This document shows, piece after piece, positions 10,483 to 22,702 of a stretch of 64,000 bases of DNA. Positions within the stretch are counted from its first letter, which is position 1, and each line of letters opens with the position of its first letter. Source of the stretch: Paulownia fortunei (taxonomy: Eukaryota; Streptophyta; Magnoliopsida; Lamiales; Paulowniaceae); NCBI GenBank assembly GCA_019321725.1, contig CM033110.1:6193278-6257277 (forward strand), in the 5' to 3' direction. Made by a program: the position numbers and the translations under genes. The notes below the pieces were generated by a model. The model was not told where the DNA came from, did not search any database, and saw nothing but the letters and a program-made list of their open reading frames with translations.

Positions 10483-13323
10483 TGTAACACCCCCAACACT
10501 AAATATAAATATTGGTATAACAATAATTTTGACAAGGTAGCACATGTGTGTGTATATATATATATATACTTTTGTCAGATATAGTACTTTGAGAAACAGT
10601 AAAGTATTTTCTCACATATAACCCTATATATAGAAAAATCACTATTTATATATAGTCATCACTTTACATAATAATAATGAATGTAAAAATTAGAATATGC
10701 CAACAACACAACCCAATAGGTCATCATCTATGTACATTGATCCTCAGAACTTGTAGGAACCCCAACAGCTTGCCCAATAAGTCCATGGTATCAAGTATCA
10801 CCAGACTCACTTACAATGTATAAACTATATGAGCTAACGCTCAGCAAGTAAAGATTATGCATGTAAAGAATAATCCGGTTGGTCCTAGAAACGGCGGCAG
10901 TGGCGTGAGGAGTTAACGACCGGACGAATATCAAGTCATGCATCTCAAAATGCTATGCCCACAATACAATTTCATGCATCAAAATATTTCTCTCAAAATC
11001 ATTTCTTTCTTGGCCCCCTGACCAATGCTACTATCCCATGCACCGAAAAAGAGCTCTGCACAATGCCATAATCCAATAGCCCATAATCATAAAAGTATGC
11101 AAATCCAAGCACACTCGTACGCATAAAAATCCATGGTCGCAACCCTACAAATTTATGCATACAACCATGCGAATTCATTCATGTTTCGGTGCACTAGTAG
11201 TGGTCAGTAAAATATTTTCCTTTCTCAGAATCATGCCGTGTAATGCAAGATTTATCACAATGCTTGTATATGATGCATGCACGTGGCAATGATAATGCCC
11301 ATGTATGTATGCTCAATGGAGACCCATCTACTATGCACATACAATTTATGATATTACATATAATTCACACATCTACTATATCTATGCATTGTAGCTGCAA
11401 ATGAATCTTTACTTACCTTTGATCGGTTGTGTATTACTTCTAGGTTTCTTAAGTATTACTTCTCAACCCTAGATATGAAATAATTTGTTAAAATACAAGA
11501 TATCAATCACCATCCTCAATTAACAAGTTCATTATATCTAATGTAGTATAAAGATCTTGAATCTCAATTTAACTAAACAACCTTACCACTTAGAAACTAT
11601 AACCGAATACAACCTTCTATGCACCTTTGTTCCACATCTTAAATATATACTAACCTCACTTAATTGATGTATTATAACTCTTACAATATTTCTCTAAATG
11701 TTAGGGATCAAATACACCACATCCATGCTGGAAGATGTTAATGAACCAAATGGGACAGATTCACTACTTCACATTTTCTTGCTGCCACATTAATTTGCAT
11801 GATGATTTTGACACCCTTAGACATATTCATTCACTCCACAATTTTTATTACACTTATCTAACATAAAAAAAATATAACCATATCATAGAATGACTAAAAA
11901 TCATGGATATAGCTTCCCAAGTGCAGCTCCTTTCATAGCATACTGAAACAGATTTTTCCTACCGTGATAGTTTGACGCACTTCATGACATTAATGGTTTT
12001 GACACCCTTAAGTATATTAAATCACTCCCAAATTTTCTCCAAACTTATATAACATATAAAAAGAGACAACCAGTTCATATCCTTTCCAAAACTAATGGAT
12101 TTAATACTGTAAAACGAGTCCACTTCACATAGGAGAGAATCTGAAATTCAATGGTGACAGTTTTGAGCATCTCTTCAATATCATGCCCTATTTCAATTTC
12201 TAACCAATGAAAATTTATTCCAATACTCTTAACCCATATATAAACATGTATATGATGATAATTACAGGTTTTATTCAACATACCATACATGTTTGAAGCC
12301 TAAAACACAAGAAAACAGTAAGGTGACAGTTTCTACCACAAGTATTTCCTATTAAGTGTTTGTCATCAAAAACCCTTTCTTTGTGCACCAAAGTCTAACT
12401 AAAAACTTCCTAACACTTTTATAAGAGATATTTAAATCTTAGTAAACAATAAAACCATTTAGAATAATCTGAAAACCAAAGGCAAAACCATACATAAGTG
12501 TTACCTATGCAGATTTTGAGGTTAAACTTGATGGTAATCACTTCTCCTTTGCTTTTCTTGCTTTTATTTCAACTTGGAATCAATTTGGAGCCTTTGGATA
12601 CCTTAAGTTTTGTGTTTGGAAGATGAAAATGGTTGAAATGAGGTTCTGGTCATGGCTTAAGGGTGAAGGGTTTGAGGTGTTAGCTTGAGATGTTAGCTTG
12701 AGATGTTAGCTTGAGCTTAATAAGAAAGCATGAGGTGGCATGTAATGGTATAATCTGATTTTCTCCCTTATCTTGCAGCCCTAATCTTGTGTGTCTTATA
12801 TATTCTTATTTGGTTGCAACCTATTTTAGTCACCATTTATTCCCATAGGTAATTCTTATATTCGTTCATTTGATCTCCAAATCGATTGACATCCGATTCT
12901 TAAATGATTGTCTAGTTTGCATTTTTAAAATCATATGCACATATGGACATTGTATTATGACACTTAAATCACATTATATCATGTCCAATATCCCAAGTAT
13001 GTTAATCCATGGACATACACTTTTAAAACACCTCGATCTAATTAAACTTACTAGTAACACCTTTAATATTTCCAAAATTATGACATATAACCTATAAATA
13101 TCTAATATATTGACCAATCTATTATTTTTCTTATTTAAATATAGAATTTCTTAATTAGGTTATAAGATCTCAACCACTTATATTATGTGATAGCACTAGA
13201 GGTCTAATGATTAAGAATACTATATAAGATGACATGTAAATGTTAATTCAAATTAGCATATAAGTAGCATGTAATGCATGAATTACATTGGTCAAGTGAG
13301 TTGTGAGAGGTTCGGGTATCACA
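10483..13323 (-). repeat. Solo LTR, chromovirus family B
   Basis: On the minus strand it begins TGTGATACCCGAACC and ends GGGGGTGTTACA, the same termini as 60814-63677. Both sides carry AGTTT (10478-10482 and 13324-13328). No interior sequence is attached. A perfect duplication around a single complete LTR shows an element lost by recombination between its own LTRs. It contains a 13-base repeat, TGTTAGCTTGAGA, in about three copies near 12678-12716. Confidence 0.93.
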
Positions 13324-14496
13324 AGTTTGGCCAAGAAAGTGGTGAAAAATCAGTTGAAAGAGACTATAGGTGTTGTACAAACTAATCTTAGATAACAAGT
13401 GTAGTGCCTAGGCGCTGCCCTACAATGCTTAGGTGCTACAGAGACTGTTTTGGACATAATGTACAGTGTCTAGGCACTGCCAATCAGCACTTACGCATTG
13501 CTAGATGGACAAATAAGGCTCAAATAGACCTTTTGGCCTCTTTAGGGCATCTCTCATTTGATTTTTAACATCCCAAAAGCCTCTAATGTAGTTTTTTAGG
13601 GAGGAGAGAAGAGAAAACAAGCCAAGAAAGAAGAAGGAATAATAGAAGAAGAGAAGAAAAAGATGAGAGATTTCTTCTAAGATTGAGATAGAATATATCA
13701 CCAGGGAAGAAACTCATCCCCTTCCAAGTTCTATTTTATTTTTCCACTTTCTCTATTTGAATATGTGTTTGAATATCGTTAATTTTACTTTTATTTTCAA
13801 CATAAACTAATTTCTTTTTCTAGGGTTGTGATGTAATCTAATTATTGATGTTTTGAATATTTTTATCAATTCAATTCTTGATTTATTTTTCAAGTTGAGT
13901 TTTCTACATGGTTCTTAATGCTTTCAATTACTTAGCTACTAATTGAATGATTTGCTTATCATATTGACTTGTGAGGTGATGTATATGTCTAGTTCTATAT
14001 ATAGAAAATCATAAATTACATGTGAGATAGGAATATACTTGCATGGTTTGTGTAGTCTTGTTTGAGATCCATAGAACCTAATAAATTGTTGATTATTGTA
14101 ATTTATATAGGAACATGGTGGGTTAGCAATTGATGATAGTTTAGTTAGACCTCGAGAGAGGCTAGTAGATAATTTAGAGATTCTTAACTATCACTTGGGA
14201 AATAAATTGAGATTGATGAGACGAATTTTTCAATTCAAACTAATTATGCTGAAATCATAATCTCAGGCTTTTAAGTTATTGAATTTCTTCATTAATTAAT
14301 TTTTATTATTTATTTAGTTTAGTTAGATTTAGTTTATAATTATCAACATATTCTTGCATTTATTTAAATAAAATTAGAGTTACCATAATTTTGGTATTTA
14401 ATAATTCAATAGTCATCGTAGAAACGATACTTACTCATCATTTTATAACTTGTTAATAATAACATGCATTTATCAAAAATATTCACAAAATTTTTT

Positions 14497-14514
14497 TAGC
14501 ACCGTCGCTAGGGA
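14497..14514 (+). other. Decayed tRNA-Asp-type primer-binding site
   Basis: TAGCACCGTCGCTAGGGA differs at a few positions from TGGCGCCGTTGCCGGGGA, the complement of the plant tRNA-Asp 3' end used by Athila/Tat elements. It sits six bases after the LTR end, with a T-run between. Confidence 0.75.
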
Positions 14515-14655
14515 CTATTTGTTTTTATTAATATCGATTTCAAGTAACTCTGATTTTAATTTGAATTTTTCTTGTATTTTTTTTCTTTTTTTTATTTTTC
14601 TTTATTGTTTAAGTGTGTCATGTTTATCATTGAAGTGTTTTCTTATGTGTGTGTG

Positions 14656-15690
14656 ATGAGCAGAAAGTGGAAGACAAGATCACATATAATGCATACTATT
14701 AGCTTACTAAATATGACATGACAAATCAAGCTTCAACTTAGACCTTTGAGATTAATCGAGTAGATGCTATTAATGCATTGACTGCTCAAGTAGAAACCCT
14801 TTTTCAATAGATAGAGATTTTTTTTGCAGCAAATGCTATTCATTCACCATTCAAAGTACGTGAGTCACATGGTGGTTTTTATACAAGAACACAATACTAA
14901 AAGAGCAATCAATTTGCACCACCATATGTCGAGCATGGTAAATATGAGTGGAATTACAACCAGTTGAAAAATTATCCTTTCTCCAAACAGTTATCAAGGA
15001 TGACCAAATCATTCTAATATTTCATGGAGAAATGATGAGAATATGATATGGCATGCACCTAGTTACCCACCATTAGAGAAAAAACTAAGCCTTGAAAAAT
15101 CATTAGCTCAATTCCAATGAACTACTGATCAAATCTTATTACGAACTAAACCTAGTAATCCATCACAAGACAAGAAGTTTAGTTTTGAAGAAGCAATGAC
15201 TCAACTAGCTAACGCTTAGACCCAATTCATGTTAGAAGCTACAACTATTGTCTAAAATCTATCATCACAATTTCAAAACTTTGAGATCCAAATTAGTGAG
15301 ATGGATAACATGTTTCCAACAAGACAACACAAAAATTTACTTTACACACTTGAGGCAAATGGAATGGGGAAAGAACATTGTGATGTTATTTTGAGAAGCG
15401 GTGAAGAGTTTGAAAATCTCTTATGGGTTGAAAAATTGATCAAGAATGAATAAGAGGTATCAACACAAATACCTCTGGAGGAGAATGGAGATGACCAAGA
15501 AAATGTTCAACAAAACCCATCTCAAGAGCCATCACTGGGAGTTTCTTATCCTCATATTCAGCAAAATAACAAGCCTATATCAAATGTTGTGGATGATAAT
15601 AGATGCATCTCATCACACACGCATGAATTAGAGGATCATGAGTGGGTAGATTGCTTACTAAAGAATTCCATGGGGTAAAATAAAGGTGTA
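14656..15690 (+). pseudogene. Gag C-terminal remnant, first interior
   Basis: After a possible start (MSRKWKTRSHI) the readable frame gives NRVDAINALTAQVETL, then FAPPYVEHGKYEWNYNQL, then YPPLEKKLSLEKSLAQF, and finally EHCDVILRSGEE. This is the order at the C-terminal end of Athila/Tat Gag (VDAVNAL, PP--KPSLEE, KAITLRSGK). The particle-forming N-terminal gag domain is absent and the frame is crossed by several stops and shifts. The partner at 18964-19980 is laid out identically, so the loss predates the tandem or was shared by recombination. Confidence 0.75.
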
Positions 15691-15995
15691 CTTGAGGATA
15701 TTGACAATTCTATTATCCATATAGATTTTCATCATCCTTGATATTGAAAAGGATAGAGACATCCCTTTCACACATGGATAACTATTTTTGGTCATCGGGT
15801 ACGCACTCATCAATATACAAAAGACACATGTTGGATTATGCTCACTATGCTTATCTTTGGGGATCACCTACACTTTTGGAGTATATAAAGGCATGGCAAG
15901 AGAAACACTTATTTTTGGAACCCGATTGAGCAAAGAAGAAGTCCGACTGAAGACTATAAATTAAGCATTTCTTGGGAGGCAACCCAAGTGTTTTA
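15691..15995 (+). pseudogene. Conserved OTA 3' module (LGRQPK region), first interior
   Basis: Reading through stops gives DIDNSIIHIDFHHP, LFLVIGYALINIQKTHVG, GMARETLIFGTRLSKEEV and then AFLGRQPKCF, with the last part encoded by the GGAGGCAACCCAAG block. A 64-codon open frame in another register at 15738-15929 is probably a shadow. This module lies downstream of pol in full-length relatives. Its direct joining to the gag end shows that pol was removed. Confidence 0.55.
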
Positions 15996-16918
15996 TATTT
16001 TCTTTTATTTTTATTTTGTAGGTTTATTTAGTTGTTTAATATTCATTTTTCATTTTAGTTTGATGAAATTTTTTGTTTTCATTTCAGGATCTAACTCAAG
16101 TTTGGGGAGGATTTGTAAAATAAGGAGTGATATGTCACCAACTAATGAATGCACGTTCATTAGTATTCATGAAGAGGATGGTGATGAAGTTGATGAAACT
16201 AACACTACCCTCATTCAGGGAAGTCTTTTATGCCTTATCTTATTTTATTTAACATTGAGGACAATGTTAGTTCTAAGTTTGGGGGTGGATGTATGTGTTT
16301 CATTTGATCTTATTTGTTTATAGCTTTTGGAAATTGATTGATGTTGTGTTTATATATGTGCTTGATTCTTGTGATATTTTTTAACCTTTCTTGTCATTAT
16401 TTGATATATTGAGCACATAGCCTTGACCATTTAATTTTTTTGCTTGCTTAGAGAAAGATTATGTGAACTTGATACTTTTTTTTGCGATCTCATATAATTC
16501 TATAACTTGTTTGATTGTCACTCGAGGCAAAATCCTAGGCAACATAACATTAGAGAAGTGATTTAGGCCATTTTTAAACTGTTTGATCATTTCAAACCAT
16601 CCTATTTATGATGTATAATCCCTAGTACCCTCGTTGAGCTTGTTAAGCCATTTTGTTTGTCACCCTACAAATCAACCTCAGTCAAAGAATTGAAAAAAAA
16701 ATTCTTACATGTTACCCCACATCAGCTCATGACTATTTTAATAACATCATTTTGAGTATTGAAAGTGTTAAAAACAAAAAAAAAAAGAGAATATGGTAAA
16801 AGAGAGGTGGTGATTTGTACAAAACTCCTAAAAAATATAAAGAAAAATGTGAAAAAAGTGCAACACCCATTGTTAATAAAAATAAATAAGTTTAGGAGTG
16901 TAGCATTTCAAAATATAG

Positions 16919-16951
<33 letters not shown>

Positions 16952-16957
16952 CGCGCG
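16919..16957. repeat. Compound (TA)n(TG)n(CG)n microsatellite
   Basis: An unbroken 39-base alternation of purine and pyrimidine moves from AT through GT to GC dinucleotides. Such runs favour left-handed Z-DNA. Confidence 0.9.
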
Positions 16958-17501
16958 AAAAAAATAGGAGTTTAATGAATAAAGTGATGTGACAAATCAA
17001 AAGATGAAAGGTTCGTGACTGTGTGAGATAAAGATGTAGTGGTGCTCATCAACAAGATTCTATAATAGTTATGTTGTATGAGTAATTTGATCCACTATAT
17101 TATCTTTTATTCTACCATTACCCTAGCCACACATTATAAACTTTTTAAGTCCTAATAATTGTTAATGTTGTGTTAGTCTACATTAGTGGAGAGTGACATG
17201 AAAACCAAGCCTATGAAATTCTAAAATACATAAATAAGAGATCAATAACTTTGTTGTGAGTTTGCATAAATCAATCCGAGTAGCGAAAAATTAAGTGTAA
17301 GAGGCTAGACCTACACATACGAACTCAAAGGATTTAAAGATGGGTGAATTTTGGCACTTGAGTCGAAATCATGCATTTTGATGATATTTTGAGATTTCCT
17401 TAAGTTATAAACTCACAATGATTTTCGAGGCTCATTTAGTTAGTAGGTTTGATTATCACTTGTTATTTTACTTGTTTAATATCAAGGACGAGCAAAATGT
17501 T

Positions 17502-17515
17502 AAGTTGGGGGTATT
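17502..17515 (+). other. Polypurine tract of OTA tandem, first interior
   Basis: AAGTTGGGGGTATT directly precedes the TGATGAG start of the second LTR. It is the expected plus-strand priming position, though the purine run is interrupted by T. Confidence 0.65.
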
Positions 17516-18796
17516 TGATGAGTGGATTTTACACTCATTAAATGAGTACCATTTGCTTAACTTTTTTGATTAGTTTTCGAGTGCTTATATTACTTTTTAT
17601 ACATTTAATTTGAAATCTTGTAGGTAATGGCAAAATGATAAAAAAATGGAGAGAAATAAAAACTTGGTTGAAATTTTAAAAGAGCCCACATTATGTTGCT
17701 ACTGCTAGCAATGTTTATATTTCAATCATATATTATTGCTCCAATATCATTTTGGATAGAACGTGCAGCGTCTAGGCACTGCCAGTCAGCACCTAGGCAC
17801 TGCCAGATGGACAAATAAGGCTAAAATAGATATTTTAACCTCTTTAGGGCATGTCTCATTTGATTTTTAACATCCCAAAAGTCTTCAAGGTAGTTTTTTG
17901 GGGATGAGAGAAGAGAAAACAAGCTAAGAAAGAAGAAGGAATAATAGAAGAAGAGAAGGAAAAGAGGAGAGATGTCTTCCAAGATTGAGAAAGAATACAT
18001 CACAAGGGAAGAAACTCATTCTCTTCCAAGTTCTATTTTATTTTTCCACTTTCTCTCTTTGATATGTATTTGTGTTTGAATATTGTTAATTTGTCTTTCA
18101 TTTTCAACATAAACTAATTTTTTTTTCTAGGATTGTGATGTAATCTAATTAATGATGTTTTGAATATTTTATTAATTCAATTCTTGATTTATTTTTCAAG
18201 TTGAGTTTTTTACATAGTTCTTAATGCTTTCAATTACTTGGCCACTAATTGAATGATTTGCTAATCATGTTGACCCATGAGGTGATATATATGTCTAGTT
18301 CTATATGTAAAAAATCATAAATTACATGTGAGATAGGAATATACATGCATGGTTTGTGTAGTCTTGTTTAAGATCTATAGAACCTAATAAATTGTTGATT
18401 GTTGTAATTCACATAAGAATATAATGGGTTAGTAATTGATGATATTTTTGTTAGACCTCGAGAGAGGCTAGTAGATAATTTAGGGATTCTTAACTCTCAC
18501 TTGGGAAATAAATTGAGATTGATGAGATGAATTTTTCAATTCAAACTAATTATGGTGAAATCATAATTCCAGGCTTTTAAGTTATTGAATTTCCTCATTA
18601 ATTGATTTTGATTATTTGTTTAGTTTAGTTAGATTTGGTTTATAATCATCAACATATTCTTGCGTTTATTCAAATAAAATTAGAGTTACCATAATTTTGG
18701 TACTTAATAATTCAACAGTCATCGGAGGAATGATACTTACTCATCATTTTATAACTTGTTAATGATAACGTCCATTTTCCACAAATATTCGCAACA
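17516..18796 (+). repeat. Second (shared) LTR of OTA tandem
   Basis: It starts TGATGAGTGG and ends ATTCGCAACA, with a polypurine tract on its left and a primer-binding site on its right. It therefore serves as 3' LTR to the first interior and 5' LTR to the second. It lacks about 370 bases present in the first LTR: ATATCATTTTGGA is joined to what follows GTTTTGGA in the first LTR, so the break lies at a short shared word. Confidence 0.88.
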
Positions 18797-18802
18797 ATTT
18801 TT

Positions 18803-18820
18803 TGGTGCCGTTGCCAGGGA
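18803..18820 (+). other. tRNA-Asp-type primer-binding site, second interior
   Basis: TGGTGCCGTTGCCAGGGA matches the plant tRNA-Asp complement TGGCGCCGTTGCCGGGGA at all but two positions. Confidence 0.85.
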
Positions 18821-18963
18821 CTGTTTATTTTTGTTAATATCAATTTCAAGTAACTCTGATTTTAATTTGAATTTTTCTTGTAATTTTTTTTCTTATTTTT
18901 ATATTTTCTTTTGTTGTTTAAGTGTGTCCATGTTTATCATCCAACCATTTCTTGTGTGTGTGA

Positions 18964-19980
18964 GATGAGCAGAAAGTGGAAGACGAGATGGCATATAATG
19001 CATAATATTGATCAATTGAATATGACATGACAAATCAACCTTCAACTCAAACCATTGGTATTAATCGAGTAGATGCCATTAATGCGTTGACTGCTCAAGT
19101 AGAAATCCTTTCTAAATAGATAAAGATTTTTCTTGCAGCAAGTGCTATTCATTCACCATTCAAGATACGTGAGTCATATGGTGATTTTCATGCAAGAACA
19201 CAATACCAAAAGAGCAATCAATTTGCACCACCATATGTCGAGCATGGTAAATATGAGTGGAATTACAACCAGCTGGAAAATTATCATTTTTCCAACACTT
19301 ATTAGGGATGACCAAATCACTCTAATATTTCATGGAGAAATGATGAGAATATATTATGGCATGCACCTAGTTACCCACCGTTAGAGAAAAAACTAAGCCT
19401 TGAAGAAGCATTAGCTCAATTCCAAAGAACTACTGACCAAATCTTATTACGAACTAAACCTAGTAATCCATCACAAGACAAGAAGTTTAGTCTTGAAGAA
19501 GCAATGACTCAACTAGCTAACACTCAGACCCAATTCATGTTAGAAACTACAACTATTATCTAAAATCCATCATCACAACTTCAAAACTTGGAGATCCAAA
19601 TTAGTGAGATATATAACATATTTCCAACAAGACAATTTACCTTACACACCCGAGGTAAATGGAATAGGGAAAGAATATTGTGATGTTATTTTGAGAAAAT
19701 GTGAAAAGTTTGAAACTCTCTTGTGGGTTGAAAAATTGATCAAGGATGAACAAAAGGTATCAACATAAATACCTCTAGAGGAGAATGGAAATGACCAACA
19801 AAATGTTCAACTAAGCCCATCTCAAGAGCTATCACTAGGAGTTTCTTATCCTCATATTCAGCAAAATAACAAGCCTATGTCAAATGTTGTGGATGATAAT
19901 AGATGCATCTCATCGCATAAGCATGAATTAGAGGATCATGAGTGGGTTGATTGCTCATTAAAGCATTTTATGGTGTAAAT
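18964..19980 (+). pseudogene. Gag C-terminal remnant, second interior
   Basis: The layout matches 14656-15690: a possible start MSRKWKTRWHI, then NRVDAINALTAQVE, FAPPYVEHGKYEWNYNQL, LEKKLSLEEALAQFQRTTDQ and a degraded ILRKCEK in place of LRSG. Like its twin it lacks the gag core domain. It has its own stops and small deletions, so it has decayed independently since the tandem formed. Confidence 0.72.
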
Positions 19981-20292
19981 AAACATGTACTTGAGGATAT
20001 TGACAATTCTATTATCCATATAGATTTTCATCATCCCTGATATTGAAAAGGATAGGGACATCCCTTTCATACATGGACAACTATTTTTGGTCATCGGGTA
20101 CACACTCATTGATATACCAAAGGCACATGTTGGATTATGCTCACTATGCATATATTTGGGGATCATCTACACTTTTGAAGCATACAAAGGCATGGCAAGA
20201 GAAACACTTATTTTTGGAACCTAGTTGAGCAAAGAAGAAGTCTGACTAAAGACTATAAATCAAGCGTTTCTTGAGAGGCAACCCAAGTGTTT
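19981..20292 (+). pseudogene. Conserved OTA 3' module, second interior
   Basis: This is the twin of 15691-15995, with the GGCAACCCAAG block at 20278. Here the block reads TTGAGAGGCAACCCAAG, so the LGRQPK word has one change. Another register is open at 20043-20228 but is judged a shadow. Confidence 0.55.
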
Positions 20293-21133
20293 TATATTTT
20301 CTTTTATTTTTATTTTGTGGGTTTATTTAGTTGTTTAATATTCATTTTTCATTTTAGTTTGATGAAATTTTTTGTTTTCATTTCAGAATCCAACTCAAGT
20401 TTGGGGGAGGATTTGAAAAATAAAGAGTGATATGTCACCAACTAATGAACGCACATTCATCAGGGTTCATGAAGAGGATGATGATGAAGTTGATGAGAAC
20501 TGACACTTCCCTCATTCAGAGAAGTCTTCTATGCCTTATCTTGTTTTATTTAACTTTGAGGACAATATTAGTTCTAAGTTTGGGGTGTATGTATGTGCTT
20601 AATTTGATCTTGTTTTATTTATAGCTTTTGGAAATTAATTAATGTTGTCTTTATGTATGTGCTTGATTCTTGTGATATTTTTTAACCTTTCTTGTAATTA
20701 TTTGACATATTGAGCATAACCTTGAGGATTTAGTTTTTTTGCTTGCTTAGAGAAAGTTTATGTGAACTCGATACTTTTTTTGTGATCTCATATAATTCTA
20801 GAACTTGTTTGATTGTCACTCGAGGTGAAATCCTAGGCTACATAACATTAAGAAAGTGATTTAGGCCATTTTTGAACCATTTGAGCCTTTCAAGCCACCC
20901 TATTTATGATGTATAATCCTTAGTGTCCCTCGTTGAGCCTTTTGAGCCATTTTATTTATCACCCTACAAATCAACCTCAGCCAAAGAATTGAATTTTTTT
21001 TATCTTACATGTTACCCTATACTCAGCTCATGACTATTTTAGTAACATCGTTTTGAGCATTGAAAGTGTTAAAAAAAAAAGATGGCAAAAGAGAGGTGGT
21101 GATTTGTACAAAACTCCCAAAAGAATGTAAAGA
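20293..21133 (+). other. Noncoding 3' region of second interior, truncated
   Basis: It follows the first interior up to about the equivalent of 16845, then jumps into the third LTR. About 0.7 kb, including the polypurine tract and the first 45 or so bases of the third LTR, is missing. The GAGGACAATATTAGTTCTAAG landmark is present near 20558. Confidence 0.6.
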
Positions 21134-22702
21134 CACTTTTTGATTAATTTTTGAGTGCTTATGTTACTTTTTATGCATTTAGTTTGAAATCTTGTAGGTA
21201 ATGGAAAAATGAGAAGAAAATGGAAAAAAATAAACACTTGGTTGAAATTTTGAAAGAACCCGCATTATGCTGCTACTGATAGCAATGTTTGTATTTCTAT
21301 CATATATTTTTTCTCCAATATCATTTTGACTTGATTATTGATCCATTGGAAGGACAATAAATATATCTACAACTTTTATGTTTACCACAAAATGTAGTTC
21401 TTTCGATTTCAATGAGAAAAATTGGGTTCAATATTCAACACGAGACTGAAACTTTCTAGTATGATACATCTTGGTATTTTAGGCATAACTCTTTCTACAT
21501 ATGTCATATTAAACTGATTAATGAAGGTATAGAAATATAAGAGATAGTACTACAATTTGTATAAAGACACTGAAAGTTTCGCCTAGAAAGTGGTGAAAAT
21601 TGATTGAAAGGGGCTATAGGCATTGCAGAAACTAATCTTCGACAACAAGTGTAGCCTAGGCGTTACAGGTCCAAAGACTATTTTGGACAAAATGTGCAGC
21701 ACCTATGCACTGCTAGGTGGACAAATAAGGCTAAAATGGATATTCTATCCTCTTTAGGGCATCTCCCATCAAAGTTTTAACACCCCAAAAGCCTCCAAGG
21801 TAGTATTTTTTGGGGATGAGAGAAGAGAAAACAAACCAAGAAAGAAGAAGGAAGAAGAGAAGAAGAGAAGGAGAAGATGAGATATTTCTTCCAAGATTGA
21901 GGAAGAAGACAACGCAAGGGAAGAAACTCATCCTCTTCCAAGTTCTATTTTATTTTTTCATTTTATCTCTTTGATTATGTGTATGAATATTGTTAATTTT
22001 TATTTCATTTTTACCATGAACTAATTTCTTTTTCTAGGGTTGTGATGCAATCTAATTAAGATGTTTTGAATATTTTTATCAATTCAATAATTTATTTTTC
22101 AAGTTGAGTTTTCTACATGGTTCTTAATACTTTGAATTACTTGGCCACTAATTGAATGATTTACCAATCATATTGACCCGAGAGATGATATATGTGTTTA
22201 GTTCTATATGTAGAAAATTATAAATTGCATGTGAGATAGGAATATACTTGCATGGTTTGTGTAGTCTTATTTGAGATCCATAGAACCTAATGAATTGTTG
22301 ATTATTGTAATTCATATAGGAATATAGTAGATTAGCAATTGATGATATTTTCGTTAGACCATAGGAGATGCTAGTGGATAATTTAGGGATTCTCGATTAT
22401 CACTTGAGAAATAAATTAAGATTGATGAGATGAATTATTCAATTCGAACTAATTATGGTGAAATCATAATCCTAGACTTTTAAATTATTGAATTTCATCA
22501 TTAATTAATTTTGATTATTTGTTTAGTTGAGTTAGATTTATTTTATAATCATCAACATATTCTTATGTTTATTCAAATAAAATTAGAGTTAACGTAATTT
22601 TAGTACTTAATAATTCAACAGTTCTCATGGGAACGATACTTACTCATCATTTTATTACTTGTTAATGATAACGTGCACTTGCGTTCACAAATATTCGCAA
22701 TA
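21134..22702 (+). repeat. Third LTR of OTA tandem, 5' end deleted
   Basis: It matches the second LTR from the equivalent of about 17560 onward and ends CGCAATA, directly followed by ACATG of the target duplication. Unlike the second LTR it retains the segment also present in the first. Confidence 0.85.

Larger units (their letters stand above)
9998..14490 (+). repeat. First LTR of OTA tandem, interrupted by solo LTR
   Basis: It starts TGATGAGTGG, as does the LTR at 17516, and ends in a decayed CACAAAA where the second LTR ends CGCAACA. Without the insertion at 10483-13323 and its duplicated five bases it is about 1.65 kb. A cluster of CTAGGCACTGCC-like words lies at 13404-13502. Confidence 0.88.
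15996..17515 (+). other. Noncoding 3' region of first interior
   Basis: No protein is recognisable. Two landmark phrases of OTA 3' regions occur: GAGGACAATGTTAGTTCTAAG followed by TTTGGGGGTGG near 16258, and AAGGACGAGCAAAATGTTAAG just before the polypurine tract near 17484. Confidence 0.6.
9998..22702 (+). mobile_element. Non-autonomous OTA element in tandem: three LTRs, two interiors
   Basis: The order is LTR (9998-14490, with nested solo LTR), interior (14491-17515), LTR (17516-18796), interior (18797-21133), LTR (21134-22702), all in one orientation with one outer target duplication. Both interiors start with a tRNA-Asp-type primer site, enter directly into the gag C-terminal region and end with the conserved 3' block. 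Neither shows the gag core, protease, RT, RNase H or integrase. Sharing the central LTR is the product expected from unequal recombination between LTRs of sister copies. Confidence 0.85.

Noticed and set aside
13501..13701. Phe/Leu-rich membrane-protein-like frame on the minus strand, with copies near 17821 and 21731
   Set aside because: It is the complement of an AAGAAGAAGG-type purine-rich tract in the OTA LTRs. The open frame results from composition, and ends differ between copies.
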